This document shows positions 27,420 through 35,142 of a stretch of 64,000 nt of DNA, one piece after another. Source of the stretch: Donghicola mangrovi (lineage in GTDB: Bacteria; Pseudomonadota; Alphaproteobacteria; Rhodobacterales; Rhodobacteraceae); assembly GCF_013377535.1 (NCBI RefSeq), contig NZ_JABCJE010000008.1, positions 62,001-126,000 of the forward strand, read 5' to 3'. Both the position numbers and the translations under genes were made by a program. The notes beneath the pieces were generated by a model. It made no database searches and was not told the DNA's origin. It saw only the letters and a program-made list of their open reading frames with translations. How positions within the stretch are numbered: position 1 is the first letter of the stretch; each line of letters begins with the position of its first letter.

Positions 27420-27486
27420 GCGTTTCCTTGTTAAACTCACTGTTGGGGAGGGGGTCTTTGTTATTGTGGCGCGTGGCGCCTTTCGC

Positions 27487-28359
27487 TCAGGCGATGAACC
27501 CGAGTGTCCGTAGAATTCCTTCAAGCTCCGCGCGCTTGGCCTCGGGCAAGGGCAGACGCGGCGGGCGGGGATCGCCCATCGAGCGACCGATCAATTTCAT
27601 CGCGGCCTTGGTGGCCGAGACATACAGGTCTCCGGCCAGCGCGTTGATCAGCGGCAGGCTCTGGACATAGAGATCACGCCCCTGCCCCGAGCCATCGACG
27701 GTCTTGTCGAACATTTCGGCCGACAGTTTCGGCGCGATGTTGGACATGACCGAACTATACCCCTCGGCGCCCGCCAGATAGCTTTCCCACGGGTAATAGC
27801 CCGCAAAAACAGTCAACCGGCCCTGGCACGCCTCGAGCAATTCGGTGACGCGGTGCACGTTTTTGGACGTGTCCTTGATGTAAGAGATATTGTCCACTTC
27901 GGACAGGCGCCCGACCAGATCTGCCGACAGGTCCACATTCGCGGTGAACGGGTTGTTGTACAGCATCACGGGGATCGAAATCGCCTCGGCCACGCGGGTG
28001 AAGTGGGCCACCAGTTCCGCGTCGGTGGGCGACGAGTAATACGGTGGCACCAGCATCACCCCGTCCGCGCCAAGGGTCTCTGCTTCTTTGCTCAGGGACA
28101 CAGCTTCGTCGGTCCATTCGGCGGCGGTGCCGATCAGGACGGGCACGCGGCCATCGGCCTGACGGATCACCGTTTCGGCGACAGCGGTGCGTTCATCGCG
28201 GGTCAGGGACAGGAATTCGCCGGTGCTGCCAAGGGGGATCAGGCCGTGCACGCCCTCTTCGATCTGCCAATCGACATAGGACTTCAGCGCCTCCAGATCG
28301 ACCGCGCCCTCGGCGGTGAAGGGTGTCACGCACACTGTATAGCTGCCCTTGAACGTCAT
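27487..28359 (-). CDS. Dihydrodipicolinate synthase-family enzyme with canonical motifs
   Basis: A 290-residue DapA-superfamily protein. All classical features are visible: LGSTGEFLSL (about residues 45-54), LYNNPF with the catalytic Tyr (about residue 135), and YIKDTS with the Schiff-base Lys (about residue 163). Such proteins include dehydratases and aldolases for sugar acids and other keto acids, so no specific name is given. The ATG at 28359 follows AAGGAAAGACCAAG. It lies 67 bases upstream of the TRAP binding-protein gene in the same direction and has a candidate FCD operator in its promoter. Confidence 0.88.
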   Translation of the reverse strand: MTFKGSYTVCVTPFTAEGAVDLEALKSYVDWQIEEGVHGLIPLGSTGEFLSLTRDERTAVAETVIRQADGRVPVLIGTAAEWTDEAVSLSKEAETLGADGVMLVPPYYSSPTDAELVAHFTRVAEAISIPVMLYNNPFTANVDLSADLVGRLSEVDNISYIKDTSKNVHRVTELLEACQGRLTVFAGYYPWESYLAGAEGYSSVMSNIAPKLSAEMFDKTVDGSGQGRDLYVQSLPLINALAGDLYVSATKAAMKLIGRSMGDPRPPRLPLPEAKRAELEGILRTLGFIA

Positions 28360-28423
28360 CTTGGTCTTTCCTTCCGCGGCCCGATCCGAGCCTGTTCGCA
28401 AATCTGTTGCACTCAGCCTTCTT

Positions 28424-28437
28424 CTGATCAGATAATA
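28424..28437. promoter_or_regulatory. Candidate FCD-regulator operator in the divergent DapA-like/tautomerase promoter
   Basis: CTGATCAG (28424-28431) is an 8-bp palindrome, and TGATCAGATAATA (28425-28437) is the exact reverse complement of 9281-9293 in the apnO/oiaK promoter. The site lies about 65 bases upstream of the DapA-like ATG and about 60 bases upstream of the tautomerase-like ATG. Confidence 0.4.
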
Positions 28438-28496
28438 AGTCAACGCCCGTTATTCGTATCTAATGCGGCGCATGCTCAACCAACAGGAGACCCCGC

Positions 28497-28862
28497 ATGC
28501 CTTTCATCGAAATCATCGACAACGACTGTTCCCAAGAAATACGGGAGGTTGCGACGGAATCCATGACCAAAGGGCTCTGTGATGCCTATGGGATCAGCGC
28601 CGATATCGTGACCTGCTATTATTTTTCGGCCCCCGAAAATTCCTACGGGCATGCTGGAAAATTTGGCAAACGTGCTGAAATTTACCGCATATTCATAAAA
28701 GTTCACGCCTTTCCGAGACCCCAGAAGGCGAAAGAAGAGGCCGCGCGCGCAATCACAGCGGCAGCTGTGCAGGCCTATTCGGCCGATCCGAAGCACGTGA
28801 TCGTCTATTTTTGCGACAGAGAGCCCTCCGATGCCTTTCACGCGGGCATTGCCTCGGCTTGA
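28497..28862 (+). CDS. Tautomerase-superfamily-like protein (Pro-2)
   Basis: A 121-residue soluble protein beginning MPFIEIIDND, so that Pro would be N-terminal after Met removal, as required for 4-oxalocrotonate-tautomerase-fold enzymes. The second half (IFIKVHAFPRPQKAKEEAAR) looks like a second beta-alpha unit, giving the ~120-residue double form seen in cis-CaaD and malonate-semialdehyde-decarboxylase relatives. AGGAG precedes the ATG at good spacing. It stands first in the divergent plus-strand group. The fold is a pattern-based call; the reaction is unknown. Confidence 0.55.
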   Translation: MPFIEIIDNDCSQEIREVATESMTKGLCDAYGISADIVTCYYFSAPENSYGHAGKFGKRAEIYRIFIKVHAFPRPQKAKEEAARAITAAAVQAYSADPKHVIVYFCDREPSDAFHAGIASA

Positions 28863-28927
28863 CCGAAGCGAGTCGCAGAGTTAGCTCTTGATCGGATCGT
28901 ATCAGTTTTCGGAATTTGGAGATCACA

Positions 28928-30070
28928 TTGGATCAGTTCTACAGCGAAGAGCAGCGCATGGTGCGGGACACCGCGCGCAAGCTTTCGGAAAACGTGGTCG
29001 CCCCAGTGGCCGCCACCATCGACCGCGAGGATGAATTCCCCCGCGAAATCTACAACGCACTGGCTGAACAGGGTCTGTTCGGCGTTGCACTCAGCGAAGA
29101 GGCGGGCGGCGTGGGCCTTGACGCGATGGCCGCCTGCATCGTGATGGAGGAGATCGCGCGCGGCTCTGGCGCCGTTGGCAACGCGTTCGCGATTCCAGTC
29201 GAGGCCGCGATTTTCCTGGATCACCACGGATCAGAAACCACCAAGGTCTGGATCCCCGGCATCCTCGATGGCTCCGTCATTCCGGCCACTGCGGTCACTG
29301 AACCGGACACTGGATCTGACGTGGCGGCCATGAAAACAACGGCGATCCGCGATGGCGACGAGTATGTGATCAAGGGCACCAAAGCGTGGGTAACCTTTGG
29401 CCAGATTGCCGACGTGATCATGGTATTCGCGAAAACCGACCCCGATGCTGGCCACAAAGGCATCTCTTGTATCCTCGTGGAAACCGACCGCGCAGGCGTG
29501 ATCAAAGGCAAGTCCGAAGACCTGCTGGGAATGCACGGTCTGGCCGAGTGCATGGTCACCTTTGACGAGGTCCGCGTGCCGGTCATCAACCTGATCGGCC
29601 CCGAAGGCGGCGCGTTCAAGATGGCCATGGGGAACTTCAACTTTGCCCGCTTGATGATGTCGTCGATGGCGTTGGGCATGGCGCAGGCCGCGATGGAAGA
29701 CGCCATCACCTACGCCAACGACCGCAAGCAGTTCGGCAAGCCCATCTTTGAACACCAGGCGATCCAGTTCATGATCGCCGATATGGCCAAGGATATCTCG
29801 GCCGCCCGCCTGCTGATCCACCATGCGGCCAAGCTTTATGACGCGGGCCATTCCATCGCGATGGAGGCCGCGCAGGCCAAACTGTTCACCACCGATATGG
29901 CGCAGGTCCACATCTCGAACGCGCTGCAAATCCACGGCGGCAACGGCTATTCCCGCGAGTTCCGCATCGAGCGCCTGTTCCGCGATGTGCGACTCAGCCA
30001 GATCTACGAAGGCACCAACCAGATCCAGCGCATGATCATCGCGCGTCAGGTGCAGAAGGCTTACGCATGA
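28928..30070 (+). CDS. Acyl-CoA dehydrogenase (canonical)
   Basis: A 380-residue flavoprotein. It begins MDQFYSEEQRMVRDTARK from a TTG at 28928, chosen because GGAG lies 6 bases upstream; an earlier TTG at 28916 overlaps that site. Motifs are ATAVTEPDTGSDVAAMKT (about residues 118-135), NDRKQFGKPIFEHQAIQF, HGGNGYSREF and a normal IYEGTNQIQR with the catalytic Glu (about residue 362). It overlaps a MaoC hydratase by 4 bases, giving a ready pair of dehydrogenation and hydration steps. Confidence 0.93.
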   Translation: MDQFYSEEQRMVRDTARKLSENVVAPVAATIDREDEFPREIYNALAEQGLFGVALSEEAGGVGLDAMAACIVMEEIARGSGAVGNAFAIPVEAAIFLDHHGSETTKVWIPGILDGSVIPATAVTEPDTGSDVAAMKTTAIRDGDEYVIKGTKAWVTFGQIADVIMVFAKTDPDAGHKGISCILVETDRAGVIKGKSEDLLGMHGLAECMVTFDEVRVPVINLIGPEGGAFKMAMGNFNFARLMMSSMALGMAQAAMEDAITYANDRKQFGKPIFEHQAIQFMIADMAKDISAARLLIHHAAKLYDAGHSIAMEAAQAKLFTTDMAQVHISNALQIHGGNGYSREFRIERLFRDVRLSQIYEGTNQIQRMIIARQVQKAYA

Positions 30071-30510
30071 ACCTGTTTTACGAAGATGTGGTGGTCGGCA
30101 CGACGTACACGACCGGAACGCACAAAATTTCAGCACAGGACATTGCAGATTTCTGTCGCCTGACGCGGGATCACCATCCCCTGCACACGGATGAGGCCTA
30201 CGCGAAAAAGGCTGGGTTCCCCGGAATCATCGCACACGGACTCTATGGCCTGTCGTTGATGGAGGGGCTGAAGACCGAGTTGAGGCTCTATGAGGATACC
30301 TCGATCGCGTCGCTGGGCTGGAATGACGTGCGGTTCAAAACGCCGATTCTGGCGGGGGACGAGGTCTATGTGGAAATGGACTTCACCGCCAAGCGCGAGA
30401 GCAGCTCGCGCCCTGCGGGCGTTATCACCGAGGCCGTGCGCCTGTGTCGCAAAGACGGGACGATCCTGATCGACGCCGAACATATCTCCTTGATCCGCAA
30501 GGCGGGTTGA
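30067..30510 (+). CDS. MaoC-family enoyl-CoA hydratase
   Basis: A 147-residue hot-dog protein with the full hydratase motif FCRLTRDHHPLHTDEAYA (about residues 31-48) followed by FPGIIAHGLYGLSL. Both the Asp and the His are present. The start overlaps the acyl-CoA dehydrogenase stop, so hydration should follow dehydrogenation on the same acyl-CoA. It is the third MaoC-type gene within 11 kb. Confidence 0.9.
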   Translation: MNLFYEDVVVGTTYTTGTHKISAQDIADFCRLTRDHHPLHTDEAYAKKAGFPGIIAHGLYGLSLMEGLKTELRLYEDTSIASLGWNDVRFKTPILAGDEVYVEMDFTAKRESSSRPAGVITEAVRLCRKDGTILIDAEHISLIRKAG

Positions 30511-30524
30511 TCAACATTCAGCGT

Positions 30525-31193
30525 ATGGAAGACGAAGCAGATTTGCCAGCCGATAGTGCCGTAAATTCAGTGGATCAGGTGACCAACCTGATCCGCGAGG
30601 ACATCCTTGCCGGTCGGGTCACCCCCGGCGAGCGCCTGAAAACCAGTGAACTGGCCAAGCGGCTGGGATTTTCGACCATGCCCCTGCGTGAGGCCCTGCG
30701 AAAGCTCGAGGGCGAAGGGCTGGTCAGTATTGAGCCCAACCGCGGCGCGACCGTGCGCAAGCTCGATAGCAGCTATGTCACCGACCTGTTCGAACTGAAC
30801 ACCGAGCTGCGCATCTTTGCCGTCCGCAGCGGGATGCGGAAGCTGACGCTGGAGCGGATCCGAGAGTTGGAGGCCTTGGCCGAGGATTATCGCAAGCAGA
30901 TCGACTCGGGCAACGAAACCGAAGCGATCGAGAGCAACCGCCGCTTTAACGCCCGGATCATGGAGTTCGGCGGCAACCAAGAAGCCCTGCGCGTGTTCTT
31001 GCGCGGGTGGGACACGATTTTCGCCTTCCGCCGGAACTATGGATATGGTGCGGGTCGACGCAAAATTATGGCCGAAGAGATGACCCTGTTGATCGACGCC
31101 ATGCGCCGTCAGGACATGTCCGCCGCCGAGGCGATCTTGCGGATGCAGAACGCCGCCGTGATGGACGACCTGATTTCCCGCATCAAGGCGTGA
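30525..31193 (+). CDS. GntR-family regulator, FCD type
   Basis: A 222-residue repressor with winged helix (LKTSELAKRLGFSTMPLREA, about residues 42-61) and an all-helical FCD domain. The ATG at 30525 lacks a ribosome site; a TTG at 30507, overlapping the MaoC stop and preceded by AAGGCGGG, could also be the start. It is the last gene of the tautomerase/dehydrogenase/hydratase unit and is closed by a terminator. It likely controls this block. Confidence 0.88.
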   Translation: MEDEADLPADSAVNSVDQVTNLIREDILAGRVTPGERLKTSELAKRLGFSTMPLREALRKLEGEGLVSIEPNRGATVRKLDSSYVTDLFELNTELRIFAVRSGMRKLTLERIRELEALAEDYRKQIDSGNETEAIESNRRFNARIMEFGGNQEALRVFLRGWDTIFAFRRNYGYGAGRRKIMAEEMTLLIDAMRRQDMSAAEAILRMQNAAVMDDLISRIKA

Positions 31194-31194
31194 C

Positions 31195-31223
31195 CCGAGG
31201 CCATTGATTGGCCTCGGTCTTTT
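31195..31223 (+). terminator. Rho-independent terminator after FCD regulator gene
   Basis: CCGAGGCC (31195-31202) and GGCCTCGG (31210-31217) form a perfect 8-bp stem with a 7-base loop, followed by TCTTTT. It starts 1 base after the regulator stop and also separates it from the convergent hydrolase gene. Confidence 0.85.
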
Positions 31224-31226
31224 CCC

Positions 31227-32261
31227 TTAGTCCCGATAGAAGCGCGCCACGATGGGATCGTGGTCCGACAGCGGCTGACCGGCCGCATCCAGCGCGGGGA
31301 TCAGGTCTATATCCGTCCCGATCAGCCCTTTGTGGGCGAACCAGTCCAGCTTCATCTGGCGGTCGGGGTGGCGGGTGATCAGGCTGGGACGGGTGGTCAT
31401 GCCTTCGGGGGTGGCATCCCAGCGATAGCCCTGCCCTTCCATCCAGTCGAACAGCCCCTCGCCCCGCCAGTCAAAGTCCGGCGGGCAATGGTTGCCCGTG
31501 TTCAGATCGCCGCCGATGATCACCGGCATATCGCCTGCGAAATCGGCCACGGCCTGACGGATCAGCTCCATCTGGCGCTGGCGGTGCTGGGGGCCGGAAT
31601 TGCTTTCCAGATGGGTCGAGACCACGCAGATCGGGCCGCTTTCGGTGGGCACTTCGGCCAGCAGGGCCATGCGCCCGCCGATGCGGGGTTGCAGCGGGTC
31701 GGCCCCGAAATCAGAGGCAAACCAGTGGCCGTGATCATCCAGCCGCAGCAATGCCACGCGGGTCAGCGGGGCTTTGGACAGGATGGCGTTGCCGTGCCAG
31801 CCTTGGGCGTTGAAATCGTCGGTGCAGAATTCCAGTTCGGTCGGGCTGCCGAGGCCCATCTCAAAGAACTCGACACCATAGGCATAGGTCATCCCCAGCG
31901 CCTCGGCCATTTCGGCGGTGGTGTTGCGCTGGCCGGTGCGGGCCATGCCAAGGTCCATTTCGGACAGGAGTACCACATCTGCCCCTTGGGCGCGGACCAG
32001 ATCGGCCGAGGCCTGCGGAAAGAGGCATCGCTCTAGGTTCCACGCCAGAACGCGGGGCGCAGCGGGCAGTTCGGTCAGGTCCGCAGACCCGCCGGTCTGG
32101 ATCTGGTGCAGCGCGGGGGTTGCGGCCAGCAGGCCCCGATGCGCCTCGCTGGTGCGGGGGGCGTTCAGGATGCGCGCCTTTTCAGCCTCGGTGACTTTGG
32201 TCAGGGCGGCCACGGGCTGGCCCGACGCGCGGGCCAAGGGGAACGTGATGTCGAGGCTCAT
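31227..32261 (-). CDS. Endonuclease/exonuclease/phosphatase-family hydrolase of the ugp-like operon
   Basis: A 344-residue cytoplasmic metal-dependent phosphoesterase. Fold motifs are VLAWNLERC (about residue 70), [10 protein letters not shown] with the metal-binding Glu (about residue 94), VSTHLESNS (about residue 212), [10 protein letters not shown] (about residue 246) and the C-terminal [10 protein letters not shown]. No signal peptide. It overlaps the ABC ATPase gene by 4 bases and is last in the ugpBAEC-like operon, the place where ugpQ diesterase often sits. It may cleave an imported phosphodiester or phosphomonoester; the exact substrate is inferred only from context. Confidence 0.88.
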   Translation of the reverse strand: MSLDITFPLARASGQPVAALTKVTEAEKARILNAPRTSEAHRGLLAATPALHQIQTGGSADLTELPAAPRVLAWNLERCLFPQASADLVRAQGADVVLLSEMDLGMARTGQRNTTAEMAEALGMTYAYGVEFFEMGLGSPTELEFCTDDFNAQGWHGNAILSKAPLTRVALLRLDDHGHWFASDFGADPLQPRIGGRMALLAEVPTESGPICVVSTHLESNSGPQHRQRQMELIRQAVADFAGDMPVIIGGDLNTGNHCPPDFDWRGEGLFDWMEGQGYRWDATPEGMTTRPSLITRHPDRQMKLDWFAHKGLIGTDIDLIPALDAAGQPLSDHDPIVARFYRD

Positions 32262-33295
32262 AGGCGCATTCCGCTTTCGACGTCGAACAGGGACACGGCG
32301 TTCGGCTTGACTGCGGCATAGATCGGGCCGGTGGTGACGGGGTGATCCTTGCCCACATGGATGGTGATGGCCTGATCCTGAAGGGTGCCGTGCAGCAGAC
32401 GATGAGCACCCAATTCCTCGATCAGCGAGACGTTGATTTGCAGGGGGCCGGTGGTGTCGGGAACGATATCCTCGGGGCGGATGCCGACGGTTAGGGGGCG
32501 GTCCTGATCGTGGTGGTGCAGGTCATGGTCGCCCACACGTACACGCCCGCCAGCAGCGTGGCCGTTCAACAGGTTCATCGGCGGCGCGCCCATGAAGCTG
32601 GCGACAAAGGTCGATGCGGGGGAGTGGTAAACCTCGGACGGGGTGCCGATCTGCTCGATCACGCCGCCGTTCATGACGATGATGCGGTCGGCCATGGTCA
32701 TCGCCTCGACCTGATCGTGAGTCACGTAGACCGAGGTCACACCAAGACGGCGCTGCAGGGCCTTGATCTCGATCCGCATCTGGTTGCGCAGTTTGGCATC
32801 GAGGTTCGACAGGGGTTCGTCGAACAGGAACAAGGACGGATCGCGGACGATCGCACGGCCCATGGCGACACGCTGGCGCTGGCCGCCAGACAGTTGGCTG
32901 GGCTTGCGGTCCAGATATTCAGTCAGGTTCAGCATGGTGGCTGCTTCCTGCACCTTGGCGGCGATCTGATCGGCGGGGATTTTGCGGTTCTTCAGCCCGT
33001 AGCCGATGTTTTTCGCCACGGTCATATGGGGGTAGAGCGCGTAGTTCTGGAACACCATCGCGATGTCCCGATCCGCCGGGTCCACGTCATTCACGACGCG
33101 GTCGCCGATGTTCAGCTCGCCCGAGCTGATATCCTCGAGCCCGGCGATCATCCGCAGCATGGTGGACTTGCCGCAGCCCGACGGGCCGACCAGCACCACG
33201 AATTCACCGTCATTGATGGCGAAACTGGCGGGTTTCACGGCCTCGAACCCGTTGGGATAGACTTTGCGGACGTTGTTCAGAGTAACCTGAGCCAT
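32258..33295 (-). CDS. ugpC: ABC transporter ATPase, UgpC/MalK type
   Basis: A 345-residue ATPase with one nucleotide-binding domain: Walker [10 protein letters not shown] (about residue 37), signature [14 protein letters not shown] (about residue 134) and Walker [13 protein letters not shown] (about residue 155), plus a C-terminal OB-fold regulatory domain containing VGIRPEDI (about residue 250). The length and domain order are those of UgpC/MalK. It is fourth in the order binding protein, permease, permease, ATPase. Confidence 0.93.
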   Translation of the reverse strand: MAQVTLNNVRKVYPNGFEAVKPASFAINDGEFVVLVGPSGCGKSTMLRMIAGLEDISSGELNIGDRVVNDVDPADRDIAMVFQNYALYPHMTVAKNIGYGLKNRKIPADQIAAKVQEAATMLNLTEYLDRKPSQLSGGQRQRVAMGRAIVRDPSLFLFDEPLSNLDAKLRNQMRIEIKALQRRLGVTSVYVTHDQVEAMTMADRIIVMNGGVIEQIGTPSEVYHSPASTFVASFMGAPPMNLLNGHAAGGRVRVGDHDLHHHDQDRPLTVGIRPEDIVPDTTGPLQINVSLIEELGAHRLLHGTLQDQAITIHVGKDHPVTTGPIYAAVKPNAVSLFDVESGMRL

Positions 33296-33307
33296 GGGTA
33301 AAATTCC

Positions 33308-34168
33308 TTACTTGTCGGATTCCGTCAGACCTTTGACGAACCAACGCTGGAAGAAGATGACGATAAGAACCGGCGGCAGGATCGCGATGATCGACAAGAG
33401 GTTGGAGCGGCCGTATTCCGGCAGGTTAGTGCCTTCGTTCACTTGGGTGATCTGCTTGATGCCGCGGACCAGCGTGTACATGCCCTCGTCCGTGGTGATC
33501 ATGGTGGGCCACAGGTACTGGTTCCAGCCATAGATGAACATGATGATGAACATCGCCGCGATCATGGTGCGCGACAGGGGCACCAGAATATCGACGAAGA
33601 ACTTGATGGGACCGGCGCCGTCGATGCGGGCGGCCTCGACCAGCTCTTCGGGGATGGCGCGGAAGAACTGGCGAAAGAAGAACGTCGCCGTGGCCGAGGC
33701 GATCAGCGGGATGATCAGACCCTGATAGGTGTTCAGCATCCCCAGTTTCTGCACGATCTCATAGGAGGGCAGAATGCGGACCTCGAGCGGCAAAAGGAGC
33801 GTGGTGAAAATCACCCAGAAGGCCAGTGTGGCGAACCGCAGTCGGAAATAGACGATCGCATAGGCGGCCATCATCCCGACGACGATTTTGCCAATAGCGA
33901 ACCCGAACCCGAGGATCATCGAGTTATACAGCATCCGCACGCCGGTATTCGCACCGGTAAAGCCGTCGGCCTTGAACATCGCCTTTTGGAAGTTCAGCGG
34001 CAGTTGGTCCCCGAACACCAATCCGGGGCCGTTTTTCATCGTGTGCACATCCGTGGTCGAGGCCATTTGCAGCAGCATCACCACGGGCAGGATCATCAGC
34101 AGCGCGCCCATGATCAGGATCGAATGGTCCAGAACTGCGGACCAGCGGAAGCGTTTTGAAACAGTCAT
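33308..34168 (-). CDS. ugpE: ABC transporter permease, UgpE type
   Basis: A 286-residue inner-membrane permease with about six helices. The ATPase-contacting EAA loop reads EELVEAARIDGAGPIKFF (about residues 175-192), and the end ERWFV-like segment reads FFQRWFVKGLTESDK as in UgpE relatives. It is 10 bases from the upstream permease gene and 12 from the ATPase gene. Confidence 0.92.
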   Translation of the reverse strand: MTVSKRFRWSAVLDHSILIMGALLMILPVVMLLQMASTTDVHTMKNGPGLVFGDQLPLNFQKAMFKADGFTGANTGVRMLYNSMILGFGFAIGKIVVGMMAAYAIVYFRLRFATLAFWVIFTTLLLPLEVRILPSYEIVQKLGMLNTYQGLIIPLIASATATFFFRQFFRAIPEELVEAARIDGAGPIKFFVDILVPLSRTMIAAMFIIMFIYGWNQYLWPTMITTDEGMYTLVRGIKQITQVNEGTNLPEYGRSNLLSIIAILPPVLIVIFFQRWFVKGLTESDK

Positions 34169-34178
34169 CAGCGTGTCC

Positions 34179-35060
34179 TCAGGTATAGTGGATGCGGCGT
34201 TCGACCAGACGGAACTGGAAGACGGTCAGCGCCAGAACAAGGATCATCAGAACGACCGACTGTGCAGACGACCCGCCAAGGTCATTGCCGCGGAACCCGT
34301 CCACATAGACCTTGTAAACAAGGGTCATCGGGTTATTGCCGGGCTTGCCCTTTACGATTGTATCGATGATGCCAAAGGTGTCGAACAGCGCGTAGGTGAT
34401 GTTGGTGATCAGCAGGAAAAACCCGGTGGGTGCCAAGAGCGGAAAGGTCACATCCCAGAACCGGCCAGAGGCCGAGCGGTTGTCGATCAGGGCCGCCTCG
34501 CGCACGGATTTGGGGATGGATTGCAGCCCCGACATGAAAAAGATGAAGTTCACCGGAAGCTGCTTCCAGACCGAGACGAAGATCATCGCGAACGCGGTGT
34601 CAAAGTAGTTGACCCCCAGACGGAAATCCCAGCCGAACAGGGCGACGAAATCCTTGATCGGGCCCCAGGACTGGTCAAACAGCACCAGCCCGATCACGCC
34701 CGCAACCGGCGGCGCAACCGCATAGGCCCACATCAACAGCGTGCGATAGGTCTTCGCACCGCGGATCACTTTGTCCGCCTTGACCGCCAAGAGCAGCGCG
34801 ATCGACAGGGACAGGACCGTCACCAGAACCGTGAAAATCACCGTGAACCATGCCGACCGCATATAGGCGGCGGATTTGAACATGGCGGTATAGTTTTTCA
34901 GCCCGACGAAGTTTTCGCCAAAGCCAAAGGGGTCCTGCAGGAAAAACGAGGACCGGATCGCATGGAGCGCGGGCCAGTAGAAGAAAACGAAGATGATCGC
35001 GAGCTGTGGAACCAGAAACAGGATCGGCAGCCAACGGTGGGAAAAGCCAGCGCGTTTCAT
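34179..35060 (-). CDS. ugpA: ABC transporter permease, UgpA type
   Basis: A 293-residue inner-membrane permease. The EAA loop is KSVREAALIDNRSASGRF (about residues 200-217), and the N-terminal helix FLVPQLAIIFVFFYWPALHA matches UgpA-class proteins. I chose the ATG at 35060 because GGAGGG lies just upstream and the protein then begins MKRAGFSHRWLP; the longer frame adds an unlikely tail. Confidence 0.92.
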   Translation of the reverse strand: MKRAGFSHRWLPILFLVPQLAIIFVFFYWPALHAIRSSFFLQDPFGFGENFVGLKNYTAMFKSAAYMRSAWFTVIFTVLVTVLSLSIALLLAVKADKVIRGAKTYRTLLMWAYAVAPPVAGVIGLVLFDQSWGPIKDFVALFGWDFRLGVNYFDTAFAMIFVSVWKQLPVNFIFFMSGLQSIPKSVREAALIDNRSASGRFWDVTFPLLAPTGFFLLITNITYALFDTFGIIDTIVKGKPGNNPMTLVYKVYVDGFRGNDLGGSSAQSVVLMILVLALTVFQFRLVERRIHYT

Positions 35061-35088
35061 GCACCCTCCGATAAGGGAAAAACAAAGT

Positions 35089-35142
35089 CGGCGGCCGCTC
35101 AGGAGCAAGCGACCGCCGGGGATAATCCGGAAATCCGGATTA
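35089..35142 (-). promoter_or_regulatory. Two stem-loops after ugpB-like gene
   Basis: The first is TAATCCGG/CCGGATTA (35123-35130 with 35135-35142, 4-base loop), which includes the binding-protein stop codon. The second is CGGCGGCCGCT/AGCGACCGCCG (35089-35099 with 35108-35118, one mismatch or G-U, 8-base loop). Both lie in the 79-base gap before the permease gene. They may raise the binding-protein share of the transcript. Confidence 0.55.

Noticed and set aside
25983-27434. 483-codon plus-strand frame over the second TRAP operon
   Set aside because: Antisense of DctQ and DctP with Gly/His/Arg-rich composition and no family pattern.
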